Positions 44,361 to 52,274 of a DNA stretch of 64,000 nt are shown in pieces (positions within the stretch are counted from its first letter, which is position 1; every line of letters starts with the position of its first letter). The notes under the pieces are model-generated. The model was not told the origin of the DNA. It was given only the letters and a program-made list of their open reading frames with translations, and did no database searches. The translations under genes were made by a program, and so were the position numbers. Source of the DNA: Paenibacillus silvestris (GTDB lineage Bacteria > Bacillota > Bacilli > Paenibacillales > NBRC-103111); assembly GCF_009882985.1 (NCBI RefSeq), contig NZ_WTUZ01000021.1, positions 171,510 through 235,509 on the forward strand, in the 5' to 3' direction.

Positions 44361-44600
44361 GTGATAATCGATTATTGTGAACAGGAAATAGTGGAAGGCA
44401 AGGTGCAGCTCCATATCGGTCTGCAATTCGAAGATGAGCCTGATTCTTTATATGTAGCCGAGTTGGCAGTGGATGAAGATGGCGTTGTTACGGAGTGGAA
44501 GCTGTTTTTTAATGGGTTTGATTGCAAGTACACGTTTCGTCCTGATGAGAAAGAAGCCTTCATCCACTATGCGGCTGAGCAAGGCATTACAATTTCATGA
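44361..44600 (+). CDS. Small acidic protein, unknown function
   Basis: A 79-residue acidic protein with a beta-rich pattern (VQLHIGLQFEDEPDSLYVAE, WKLFFNGFDCKYTFRPDEKE). GTG start with AGGAGG about a dozen bases upstream. Its 3' end overlaps the gene on the opposite strand by 34 bases. Confidence 0.65.
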   Translation: MIIDYCEQEIVEGKVQLHIGLQFEDEPDSLYVAELAVDEDGVVTEWKLFFNGFDCKYTFRPDEKEAFIHYAAEQGITIS

Positions 44601-44800
44601 AAAAAGGAATCGTCCCCATGTGGATGGTTCAAATTCCTTGATTTGTGCTTATGCAGTTGTTTGGCTTGTAATTCTTTGAGGCTTGGGGTCTTTTTGGATA
44701 CGGGATTCACGCCGTTCCAGTGCAGACGATGAATCGCAGGATCGAGTTTACCTTCTCGTAAATGACGCTGCCGCAGCTTTTGCGCTTGCGATTTGGACAT
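44567..44800 (-). CDS. Small basic protein, unknown function
   Basis: A 77-residue Lys/Arg/His-rich protein, beginning MSKSQAQKLRQRHLREGKLD with WNGVNPVSKKTPSLKELQAK in the middle. The composition suggests nucleic-acid or ribosome contact; it recalls small basic proteins of the YqkK type, but this is uncertain. GAGGAA precedes the ATG at 44800. Confidence 0.68.
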   Translation of the reverse strand: MSKSQAQKLRQRHLREGKLDPAIHRLHWNGVNPVSKKTPSLKELQAKQLHKHKSRNLNHPHGDDSFFHEIVMPCSAA

Positions 44801-44916
44801 AGGACGTTCCTCTTTTCGTTGTAGAATGTTTCTTGCACTTCTTTATTGTAAATATCAATGGAACTAGTCGCAATGGAAAGTTTTTATGTAAACAAATTAT
44901 AGGTGAGTCGAAAAGG

Positions 44917-45108
44917 GTGAGTGAGTTGCGTATCAGCATTCAATTGGCTGTGGCTGGCGACATGGTAAAGCAAGATGTGCTTGAAATAGCTGAGCATAAG
45001 CTTGGGGAAATGACGGAGGAAGAAATCGAGAGTGCGATTGAAATTAAGATACGTACTTGGGTGGATCGTATGATTCAGGTGGAGTGGGAAGTTATTGAAG
45101 AGGAATAA
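44917..45108 (+). CDS. Small helical acidic protein, unknown function
   Basis: A 63-residue protein from GTG 44917, nine bases after AGGTGAG; the ORF extends further upstream but without a ribosome site. It looks like a beta strand plus two helices (EELEIESAIE-type acidic helix, then WVDRMIQVEWEVIEEE). No family was recognised. Confidence 0.62.
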   Translation: MSELRISIQLAVAGDMVKQDVLEIAEHKLGEMTEEEIESAIEIKIRTWVDRMIQVEWEVIEEE

Positions 45109-45119
45109 GGTTAAAAAAT

Positions 45120-45158
45120 AGCTCCGAGGGTGGCAATTCGCCGCCTCTCGGAGCTTTT
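45120..45158. terminator. Bidirectional terminator
   Basis: AGCTCCGAG (45120-45128) pairs with CTCGGAGCT (45147-45155), with an inner GGTGGC/GCCGCC helix, followed by TTTT. It separates converging genes. Confidence 0.85.
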
Positions 45159-45178
45159 CTATGTGTGACTATGTATGT

Positions 45179-45364
45179 TTAGTGAACGATATTGCCCACT
45201 CCTGTTTTTTGCAAGGCGTGTTCCCAACTTGGGTAGTAATACAGGGCGTTTTTCATTAGATCAGGATGCAGCTTCTTCACATTTTTCTTGGCTAGTGATT
45301 CCCCTGTGCTGTGAAGCTGCACAATATGGCCTAGCACTTCATCTGCGCTCATGTTTAGCTCCAT
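45179..45364 (-). CDS. Small protein resembling a homing-endonuclease-associated repeat
   Basis: A 61-residue protein on the minus strand. Its C-terminal half (VKKLHPDLMKNALYYYPSWE followed by HALQKTGV) fits the homing-endonuclease-associated (HNH) repeat pattern of a short helix, an L-x2-A-x3-Y/F core, SW-x2-AL and a terminal Gly-Val. There is no nuclease domain. AAAGGAG lies 12 bases before the ATG. It could be a small DNA-binding protein. Confidence 0.65.
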   Translation of the reverse strand: MELNMSADEVLGHIVQLHSTGESLAKKNVKKLHPDLMKNALYYYPSWEHALQKTGVGNIVH

Positions 45365-45487
45365 GGATTCATTTCTCTCCTTTCCTCAAGAATATAAACT
45401 CAATGCTTGCCATTAACTGGGCATATTATACATAGAATTTCATGGCAGAGGACAAAATAGAGGTATCTATAGACGAAAGGAAAGTCG

Positions 45488-46648
45488 GTGTCTATTTTGA
45501 ATTGGTCCTCGCTGTCATTGTTTTCTTCTAAGCCGCTGCCGCATTGCAAAGGGAGAATTAGCGTAGGCGCGATCACGAAAGTTTTGCTTCGTGACTTACC
45601 TCCTGGGCGCATCGTTGTGCTCCAGCATCGTGACCTCGATGAAGTAGCTGCTCAAGAGCTTATTGATCAGAAAGTAAAGGCAGTCATTAATTGCGAGCAG
45701 ACCATGAGCGGCAGGTATCCCACTCATGGTCCTCTCATGCTGCTTCAAGAGCAAATTCCGATATGGGAAGCGGATAGCGCTGTATTCGAAGCTTTTAAGA
45801 TGAATTCGGAAATCACGGTTTATGAAGATCGGATCCTTTTGGAGGATCAGGAGATTGCTTGCAGCCTTTTTACACGTGAGAAATGGCTCAGCATGCAGCA
45901 GCAAGCGAATGAACGGACAACGCAGCTGATGGAACATTTCATTGATAATACGTTAACCTATGCCATGCGCGATATGCATGCGGTTATGGAGCCGCTGCCG
46001 CAGATTGCTATCCAAACGAACTTGGAAGATAGACATGTGTTGATTGTTTCTAGGGGAAAAGGGTATAAGAAGGATTTGCTTGCTGCAAAAGCTTATATTG
46101 CCGAGGTCAAACCCGTGCTAATCGGGGTGGACGGAGGAGCCGATGCTCTTCTGGAATGTGGTTATCTGCCACATCTCATTGTTGGGGACATGGATAGTGT
46201 GACAGACAAGGCACTTTCCTGCGGTGCTGAGCTCGTTGTTCACGCCTATGCCGATGGAACCGCGCCGGGGTTGTCGCGAATAGATGCGCTGGGGCTGTCT
46301 GCCCATGTGCTTCCATGTTTTGGTACAAGCGAGGATATGGCCTTGCTATTAGCTTTTGAGAAAAGATGTGAAGTGTTAGTTACTGTAGGCGCGCGTACAC
46401 ATATGATTGATTTTCTGGAAAAAGGCAGAGCAGGCATGGGCAGCACGCTTCTGGTAAGAATGAAAGTCGGGGCGCGACTGATCGATATCAAAAGTATCGG
46501 CATCCTATATAAGTCTCGCGGTTGGACGAAAGAGGCAAGTTCAACCTTGTTTCTATCGCTCTTTTTTATCGCATTGAGTCTATTTCAATTGCATTGGATC
46601 GTGAAGCGGGTAGCCCATGTCGTTTGGAAACTCGGAGGTGAAGGATGA
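45488..46648 (+). CDS. steA: SteA-like protein (putative cytokinetic ring protein)
   Basis: A 386-residue protein with an N-terminal domain (LLRDLPPGRIVVLQHRDLDE), a thiamin-pyrophosphokinase-like domain (GVDGGADALLECGYLPHLIV then GDMDSV) and one C-terminal membrane span (STLFLSLFFIALSLFQLHW). This is the layout of SteA, linked in Actinobacteria to septal cell-wall synthesis with SteB. GTG start behind AAAGGAAA. The stop overlaps the next glycosyltransferase by four bases. Confidence 0.82.
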   Translation: MSILNWSSLSLFSSKPLPHCKGRISVGAITKVLLRDLPPGRIVVLQHRDLDEVAAQELIDQKVKAVINCEQTMSGRYPTHGPLMLLQEQIPIWEADSAVFEAFKMNSEITVYEDRILLEDQEIACSLFTREKWLSMQQQANERTTQLMEHFIDNTLTYAMRDMHAVMEPLPQIAIQTNLEDRHVLIVSRGKGYKKDLLAAKAYIAEVKPVLIGVDGGADALLECGYLPHLIVGDMDSVTDKALSCGAELVVHAYADGTAPGLSRIDALGLSAHVLPCFGTSEDMALLLAFEKRCEVLVTVGARTHMIDFLEKGRAGMGSTLLVRMKVGARLIDIKSIGILYKSRGWTKEASSTLFLSLFFIALSLFQLHWIVKRVAHVVWKLGGEG

Positions 46649-47376
46649 AACCTTACATATCCATTATCATTCCGGCTTGGAATGAAGAAGGAAGCATTGC
46701 GCACACGCTTAGACATCTGCAGGACCAAGCGGACCTGTTGTTCAATCATGCAATGAGAGTTGAAATTATCGTGGTGGACGATGGCAGCTGCGATAAGACT
46801 TATGAAGCCGCTTGGCCGTGGGCAGACAAGCTGATTAAGCATAAACGCCGCTGCGGCAAAGGGGCGGCTATGCAGTCAGGAGTCGCCGAAGCGAGAGGCG
46901 ACCTCCTGCTTTTTCTGGACGCCGACCTGCGGTCTACAGCCGGACGTGCGCTCGTTCTCATCGAGCCGCTGCTGCGGCATGAAGCGGACATGGCGATCGC
47001 GAAGCTGCCGCCGCCGCGCACCAAAGCCGGCTTCGGCTTGGTGAAGGGCTTAGCCCGCCGCGGCATTCGCCGGCTCAGCGGCTATGAGACCGAAGCACCC
47101 TTGTCCGGACAGCGCGCTGTGCGCGCGGATCGGCTCCGGGAGCTGGGGGAACTGCGACGCGGCTTCGGCGTGGAAGTCGCGTTAACGATCGATGCGGCGC
47201 GGCGCGGCCTGCGCATCGTGGAGCTGGACGTGCCAATCGCGCATCGGGAGACGGGGCGAGATTGGCACGGGTTCGTGCATCGCGGCAAGCAATTCGCCGC
47301 GGTCAGCATGGCGCTGCTTTCTCGCTGGAAGGAGAGAAAGCAGGTATGGTACTCATCGGATCGATCCTCGATTTGA
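46645..47376 (+). CDS. Family 2 glycosyltransferase
   Basis: A 243-residue GT2 enzyme with GT-A fold: ISIIIPAWNEEGSIAHTLRH at the N-terminus, VVDDGSCDKTYEAA, and the metal-binding DAD in LLFLDADLRST. There are no clear membrane spans. The donor and acceptor are unknown. Bases about 46850-47300 are much GC-richer than the flanks. It is coupled to steA upstream and overlaps the next gene by 31 bases. Confidence 0.88.
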   Translation: MKPYISIIIPAWNEEGSIAHTLRHLQDQADLLFNHAMRVEIIVVDDGSCDKTYEAAWPWADKLIKHKRRCGKGAAMQSGVAEARGDLLLFLDADLRSTAGRALVLIEPLLRHEADMAIAKLPPPRTKAGFGLVKGLARRGIRRLSGYETEAPLSGQRAVRADRLRELGELRRGFGVEVALTIDAARRGLRIVELDVPIAHRETGRDWHGFVHRGKQFAAVSMALLSRWKERKQVWYSSDRSSI

Positions 47377-48236
47377 TTGTGATTGCAGCGGCAGGGCGAT
47401 GGCTGCTGTCTCACGTTCAGAGGTTCCTGGAGGCTCATAATCAAGTCGAGACGAACTATGCTGGACAGGTGATCCCACGAGGTCTTGGCGTGCTTCTGTG
47501 GCTCCTTCTGTGGCTGCAGGAGCTTATTTTACAAGTGGTTGTGTGGGTAATGAATCATTTGCAGATAGATTCGTTGTCATTGGCGGGACCTTTTGACACG
47601 AACCATCACGTATTTACTTTTGCGGCTACCCTCATTTTCTTGCTTGGTTGGACGGATGATTTAATCGGCAGCAAAGCCGTGAAGGGTTTGAAAGGTCATT
47701 ATCGCTACTGGCGCGAAACGGGAACATTCTCCATGGGAGCCGTCAAGGCGCTCGGAATTGCGGTGGCTGCGGGATGGCTGGTATTGTCTGCCCATAACGA
47801 ACAAACCCCTATCTGGTGGCTAGGGGGACAAATGGTTGTGCTTATGTTGATGACGAATGCACTCAACTTGCTTGATGTTCGTCCGGGGCGTTCGTTGAAG
47901 TTTTTTTTCACAGGTGTAGTAACTGTAGTGCTTGCAATCATCATGATTGCGGGTGACAGCATTCTGAAGTTATTTCCTATATGGCCAGTATGCTTAGGCG
48001 GATATTTGGTCTATCGCATGGATGTTCGAGGCAGGGGCATGCTGGGGGATGCCGGAGCGAACCTGCTTGGTTTCACGCTTGGTTATACCGTCATCATGAC
48101 CCTTCCATGGCAGCTTCAATGTCTGATGGCTATCGTCCTCATCTTGCTGCATAAACAGGCTGAAGTAAGTTCCCTTACCTCACTCATCGAGCGTAACCGA
48201 TTCTTAAATTGGCTAGACCGTCTAGGCCGGACTTGA
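47346..48236 (+). CDS. MraY/WecA-like glycosyl-1-phosphate transferase family protein
   Basis: A 296-residue polytopic membrane protein with about eight hydrophobic segments and motifs of the polyprenyl-phosphate transferase family: LGWTDDLIGSK (acidic pair), NALNLLDVRPG, and LGDAGANLLGF. ATG 47346 was chosen; the upstream ORF extension lies inside the GT2 gene. The enzyme may make a lipid-linked sugar used by the neighbouring GT2. Confidence 0.83.
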   Translation: MVLIGSILDLIVIAAAGRWLLSHVQRFLEAHNQVETNYAGQVIPRGLGVLLWLLLWLQELILQVVVWVMNHLQIDSLSLAGPFDTNHHVFTFAATLIFLLGWTDDLIGSKAVKGLKGHYRYWRETGTFSMGAVKALGIAVAAGWLVLSAHNEQTPIWWLGGQMVVLMLMTNALNLLDVRPGRSLKFFFTGVVTVVLAIIMIAGDSILKLFPIWPVCLGGYLVYRMDVRGRGMLGDAGANLLGFTLGYTVIMTLPWQLQCLMAIVLILLHKQAEVSSLTSLIERNRFLNWLDRLGRT

Positions 48237-48253
48237 GAAGTTGAGGGTCCGGT

Positions 48254-48511
48254 CTATTTGCGGCGTTTGGCTTTAAACTTAGGTGCTAGATAATTGCGTT
48301 TGCGGTCACGGAAGAAGGTCCATCCACCAATAAAGGCAACTCCCAATAGAAAAAGAATAAAACCGAGAAGAAATTTGCCCCATAACATGTGGCCGCCTGT
48401 GTCGAATTGAGCAAAAAAAGCGTCTTTCATGGAGAGAAATCCATAAGTTGCTGTCAAACCGGGAATAACGAGTAGAAGAATGGCGATAAATCGGTAAAAT
48501 GGTGCTTTCAT
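48254..48511 (-). CDS. yqzF: DUF2627 family membrane protein
   Basis: An 85-residue protein with two membrane spans and a strongly basic tail (FFRDRKRNYLAPKFKAKRRK). Size and features match DUF2627/YqzF, which in B. subtilis lies beside the bkd operon, as here. Function unknown. Confidence 0.82.
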   Translation of the reverse strand: MKAPFYRFIAILLLVIPGLTATYGFLSMKDAFFAQFDTGGHMLWGKFLLGFILFLLGVAFIGGWTFFRDRKRNYLAPKFKAKRRK

Positions 48512-48679
48512 AGCTGCTCCTTACATCTAGGTATCATGGTATTTCTATCATCATACTCTGAAACGGTTTGCCTGTCTAATTCACAAATAAGACTATGATT
48601 TCACGTTCAAAAAAGGTTAATATAGTAGAGACTAGCGTATACATATGATGGTACTGAGGGCTATAGGAGGAATTATATT

Positions 48680-50104
48680 ATGAGTGAACATAGATATGAT
48701 GTGGTAGTTCTAGGCGGCGGAATCGGCGGTTACACGGCTGCTATCCGTGCTGCTCAGCTTGGCAAAACGGTGGCTGTTGTGGAAAGAGAGAAACTTGGGG
48801 GCACTTGCTTGCACCAAGGCTGTATTCCAAGCAAAGCCTTGCTTCGAAGCGCTGAAGTGTATGCAACAATGAAAAAAAGTGAGGAGTACGGCATCACGTC
48901 AGGCTCCCTTGAACTGAAGTTCGAGAATGTGCTAGCTCGCAAGCAGCGAATTGTTGATCAACTGCACCAAGGGCTGCAATTCCTTATGAAGAAAAATAAA
49001 ATTACTGTTCATTATGGCAATGGGCGCATTATCGGGCCTTCGATTTTCTCACCACGCAGCGGAGCAGTATCTGTTGAGAAGGAAGACGGTGATATCGAAA
49101 CATTGCTTTCGAGTAATTTGGTGATCGCTACCGGCTCCAAACCGCGCAGCTTACCAGGACTTGAGATTGATGGAACGCATATCATGACAAGCGAAGATGC
49201 GCTGCGAATGCAAGAGCTTCCGAAGTCGATCATCATTATTGGAGGCGGTGTGATTGGTGTGGAGTGGGCTTCCATGCTGCGCGACTTCGGTGTTGAGGTG
49301 ACCGTGGTTGAGTATGAGAAACGATTGGTCAGTCTCGAAGATGGCGACATATCCAAGGAACTGGAGCGCCTGTTCAAAAAACGCGGTATTAACTTGGTGA
49401 CTGGCGCAAAAGTGCTGTCTGATTCTGTGAAGATAACGGAAGGTACGGTCACTCTGCAAGCGGACAAGCAAGGCGAGATGATTGAACTGCAAGCTGAGAA
49501 AGTGCTTGTATCTGTCGGTCGAGCAGCCAATGTGGAAGGCATCGGACTTGAAAATACGGATATCAAAATTGATAAAGGCGTCATTCGGGTGAATCGTTTT
49601 ATGCAAACAACGGAGTCCCACATTTATGCGGTCGGTGATGTGATCGGCGGATTGATGCTGGCGCATATGGCTGGACATGAAGGGATTTTAGCTGCCGAGC
49701 ATATTGCGGGGCAAACGCCGCATGAGCTTCAGGCGCACCTGGTTCCAAAATGTACATACACAAGACCTGAAATTGCCAGCGTAGGTTATACGGAGCAGCA
49801 GGCAATCGATCTGGGTCGTCAAGTAAAAGTGGGCAAATTCAGCTTTAAAGGGATCGGGAAAGCACTTGTCTACGGCGATACGGACGGATTCGTCAAAGTG
49901 ATTGCTGATAGTGAGACCAATGACATTCTCGGAGTGCATATGATTGGACCGCACGTAACAAATTCGATTTCCGAAGCGGCTTTGGCTCAGGTGCTGAACG
50001 CAACGCCTTGGGAAGTTGGACAAACGATTCATCCGCATCCTACGTTATCCGAAGCTTTAGGCGAAGCTATGCTTGCTGTGGATGGAATTGCTATTAGCGG
50101 ATAA
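48680..50104 (+). CDS. lpdV: Dihydrolipoyl dehydrogenase (branched-chain E3)
   Basis: A 474-residue flavoprotein that reoxidises the lipoyl groups of the 2-oxoacid dehydrogenase complex with NAD+. FAD-binding GGGIGGYTAAIRAAQLGK, redox pair in GGTCLHQGCIPSKALL, NAD-binding IIGGGVIGVEWASML, and active-site His in HPHPTLSEAL. TAGGAGGA precedes the ATG. First gene of the lpdV-bkdAA-bkdAB-bkdB unit. Confidence 0.95.
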   Translation: MSEHRYDVVVLGGGIGGYTAAIRAAQLGKTVAVVEREKLGGTCLHQGCIPSKALLRSAEVYATMKKSEEYGITSGSLELKFENVLARKQRIVDQLHQGLQFLMKKNKITVHYGNGRIIGPSIFSPRSGAVSVEKEDGDIETLLSSNLVIATGSKPRSLPGLEIDGTHIMTSEDALRMQELPKSIIIIGGGVIGVEWASMLRDFGVEVTVVEYEKRLVSLEDGDISKELERLFKKRGINLVTGAKVLSDSVKITEGTVTLQADKQGEMIELQAEKVLVSVGRAANVEGIGLENTDIKIDKGVIRVNRFMQTTESHIYAVGDVIGGLMLAHMAGHEGILAAEHIAGQTPHELQAHLVPKCTYTRPEIASVGYTEQQAIDLGRQVKVGKFSFKGIGKALVYGDTDGFVKVIADSETNDILGVHMIGPHVTNSISEAALAQVLNATPWEVGQTIHPHPTLSEALGEAMLAVDGIAISG

Positions 50105-50212
50105 AAAATTGTAATCATACGCATTTGCGTTTATAATAAGCTTATAGAGTCAAGTCTTAGGACCAGGTAATAAATTAACCGTTTGTAAAACTATTTTAAG
50201 GAGGCAACCTCC

Positions 50213-51223
50213 ATGTCCATTGGTCAGCTTTATAAGCATAGAACATTAGGGTTATCTGACGAAGTCGTTATTCGTATGTATAGAGTCATGAGTCTTGCGG
50301 CTAAATATGATGAACGTGCCTTTATGCTGCAGCGTGCGGGCAAAATTCCTTTCCATGTTTCCGGGATGGGGCAATATGCAGGTCAAGTAGGGATGGCTTT
50401 CGCAATGGAAGCTCAGAAAGATTATTTCCTGCCTTATTATCGTGATTATGCGTTTGTACTAGCGGTTGGCATGACCGTAAAGGACCTTATGCTTGCTGTA
50501 TTCTGTAAAGCAGAAGACGTTAATAGCGGTGGCAGACAGATGGCAGGGCATTTCGGTGATCGGAAAAATCATATCGTAACAGCTTCTTCACCTGTAACGA
50601 CACAAGTCCCTCATGCTGCTGGTATCGCGCTTGCTGCAAAAATGAAAAAGCAAGATTTGGTTACTTATGTATCTTTCGGCGAAGGCTCCAGCAACCAGGG
50701 GGATTTCCACGAGGGATGTAACTTTGCTGGTGTACATAAACTGCCTGTTATTTTTGTATGTGAAAATAATCAATACGCCATTTCGGTGCCGCTTCATAAG
50801 CAAGTAGCTGGCAAAATTTCAGATCGCGCGCTGGGGTATGGCTTCCCAGGTGTGCAAGTCGACGGCAGCGATGTTTTGGAAATGTACCGTGTTACCAAGG
50901 AGGCCAGGGATCGCGCAGCTCGCGGAGAAGGCCCAACCTTGATCGAAATGATGTCCTATCGTCTGATGCCGCACTCCACTTCCGATGATGATATGCTGTA
51001 TCGCACGAAAGAGGAAGTTGAGGAAAATCGTCAAAAAGACGGTATCGTTAAGTTCAAAGAATACTTAATGGAGTGCGGTCTGTGGAGCGATGAGCAAGAT
51101 CGTGAGCTTCAGGAAGAACTGAAGCAAGAAATTAATGAAGCTACGAAGTATGCGGATCAAGCGCCATTTCCGAAGCCGGAAGATACGCTTCGCCACGTTT
51201 ACGCAGAAGGAGATGACCTCTAA
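50213..51223 (+). CDS. bkdAA: Branched-chain 2-oxoacid dehydrogenase E1 alpha subunit
   Basis: A 336-residue thiamine-diphosphate subunit that decarboxylates 2-oxoacids from Val, Leu and Ile. TPP motif SFGEGSSNQGDFHEGCNFAG running to ENN, and the phosphorylation-loop-like region RLMPHSTSDDD. Products feed branched-chain fatty acid synthesis. It is followed by bkdAB after three bases. Confidence 0.95.
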   Translation: MSIGQLYKHRTLGLSDEVVIRMYRVMSLAAKYDERAFMLQRAGKIPFHVSGMGQYAGQVGMAFAMEAQKDYFLPYYRDYAFVLAVGMTVKDLMLAVFCKAEDVNSGGRQMAGHFGDRKNHIVTASSPVTTQVPHAAGIALAAKMKKQDLVTYVSFGEGSSNQGDFHEGCNFAGVHKLPVIFVCENNQYAISVPLHKQVAGKISDRALGYGFPGVQVDGSDVLEMYRVTKEARDRAARGEGPTLIEMMSYRLMPHSTSDDDMLYRTKEEVEENRQKDGIVKFKEYLMECGLWSDEQDRELQEELKQEINEATKYADQAPFPKPEDTLRHVYAEGDDL

Positions 51224-51226
51224 TTT

Positions 51227-52207
51227 ATGGCAGTCATTACTTATTTGGAAGCTATCCGCTCTGCGATGCAGGAGGAAATGCAAGGGGACGACAATGTATT
51301 CGTCCTCGGTGAAGACGTTGGTAAAGGCGGTGTCTTGAACACCACCAAAGGGCTTCGCGATCTGTTTGGAGAAGATCGCGTGCTGGATACACCGCTGGCG
51401 GAATCCGCTATCGTCGGTGTAGCCATCGGCGCGGCAATGTACGGCATGAAGCCGATTGCCGAAATTCAGTTCGCCGATTTCATCTTCCCGGCAACAAATC
51501 AAATTCTAAGCGAAGCGGCGAAGATTCGTTATCGCTCCAATAATGATTGGTCATGCCCGATTGTAATTCGTGCGCCTTACGGTGCAACCGGCGCAGGTGC
51601 CTTGTACCATTCCCAGTGTCCGGAGTCGGTTTTCTTCGGTACGCCGGGCTTGAAAATCGTTGCGCCTTCTAATCCCTATGATGCGAAGGGACTACTGAAA
51701 GCGGCGATCCGTGATGCGGATCCCGTGCTGTTCTTCGAGCACAAGAAGGCTTATCTTGCGCTGTCTGCTGATGTGCCGGAAGAGGACTACATCGTGCCGA
51801 TTGGCAAAGCTGACGTGAAGCGTCAAGGGACGGACATTACGGTCATCGCTTATGGGATGGTCGTGAACTTCGCGCTGCAAGCGGCTGAGGAGCTAGCGAA
51901 GGAAGGTATTTCTTGCCACGTGCTAGACTTGCGTACGCTGCAGCCTTTGGACAAAGAAGCGATACTTGAAGCTGTGAGAAAGACGGGCAAAGTACTCATC
52001 ACACACGAAGATAACAAAACAGGCGGCGTTGGGGCGGAAGTGTCTGCCATCATCGCTGAAGAACTGCTATTTGAACTCGATGCACCGATCGCTCGACTTT
52101 GCGGGCCGGACGTACCGGCTGTGGGCAGCAATCCTCCCATGGAGAAGTTCTTCCTGCTCAATAGCGATAAGTTGAAGGAAGCAATGCGCCAGCTTGCCAT
52201 GTTCTAA
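51227..52207 (+). CDS. bkdAB: Branched-chain 2-oxoacid dehydrogenase E1 beta subunit
   Basis: A 326-residue E1 beta subunit. Motifs: VFVLGEDVGKGGVLNTTKGL, DTPLAESAIVGVAIGAAMYG, and QFADFIFPATNQI; C-terminal transketolase domain with LDLRTLQPLDKEAI. It pairs with BkdAA to form the tetrameric E1. Confidence 0.95.
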   Translation: MAVITYLEAIRSAMQEEMQGDDNVFVLGEDVGKGGVLNTTKGLRDLFGEDRVLDTPLAESAIVGVAIGAAMYGMKPIAEIQFADFIFPATNQILSEAAKIRYRSNNDWSCPIVIRAPYGATGAGALYHSQCPESVFFGTPGLKIVAPSNPYDAKGLLKAAIRDADPVLFFEHKKAYLALSADVPEEDYIVPIGKADVKRQGTDITVIAYGMVVNFALQAAEELAKEGISCHVLDLRTLQPLDKEAILEAVRKTGKVLITHEDNKTGGVGAEVSAIIAEELLFELDAPIARLCGPDVPAVGSNPPMEKFFLLNSDKLKEAMRQLAMF

Positions 52208-52274
52208 TTGATTCACAATTCCTTTGGTCTGATTTCATGCCATTGATCATTTCCTGAACTTAGGAGGTACACCC

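Noticed and set aside
45175-45435. An 86-codon plus-strand ORF
   Set aside because: Antisense to the 61-residue repeat protein, which has the better ribosome site and a recognisable motif.
49012-49678. Minus-strand ORFs of 175-203 codons inside lpdV
   Set aside because: They are mirror frames of a conserved flavoprotein; low-complexity Ser/Thr composition and no start signals.
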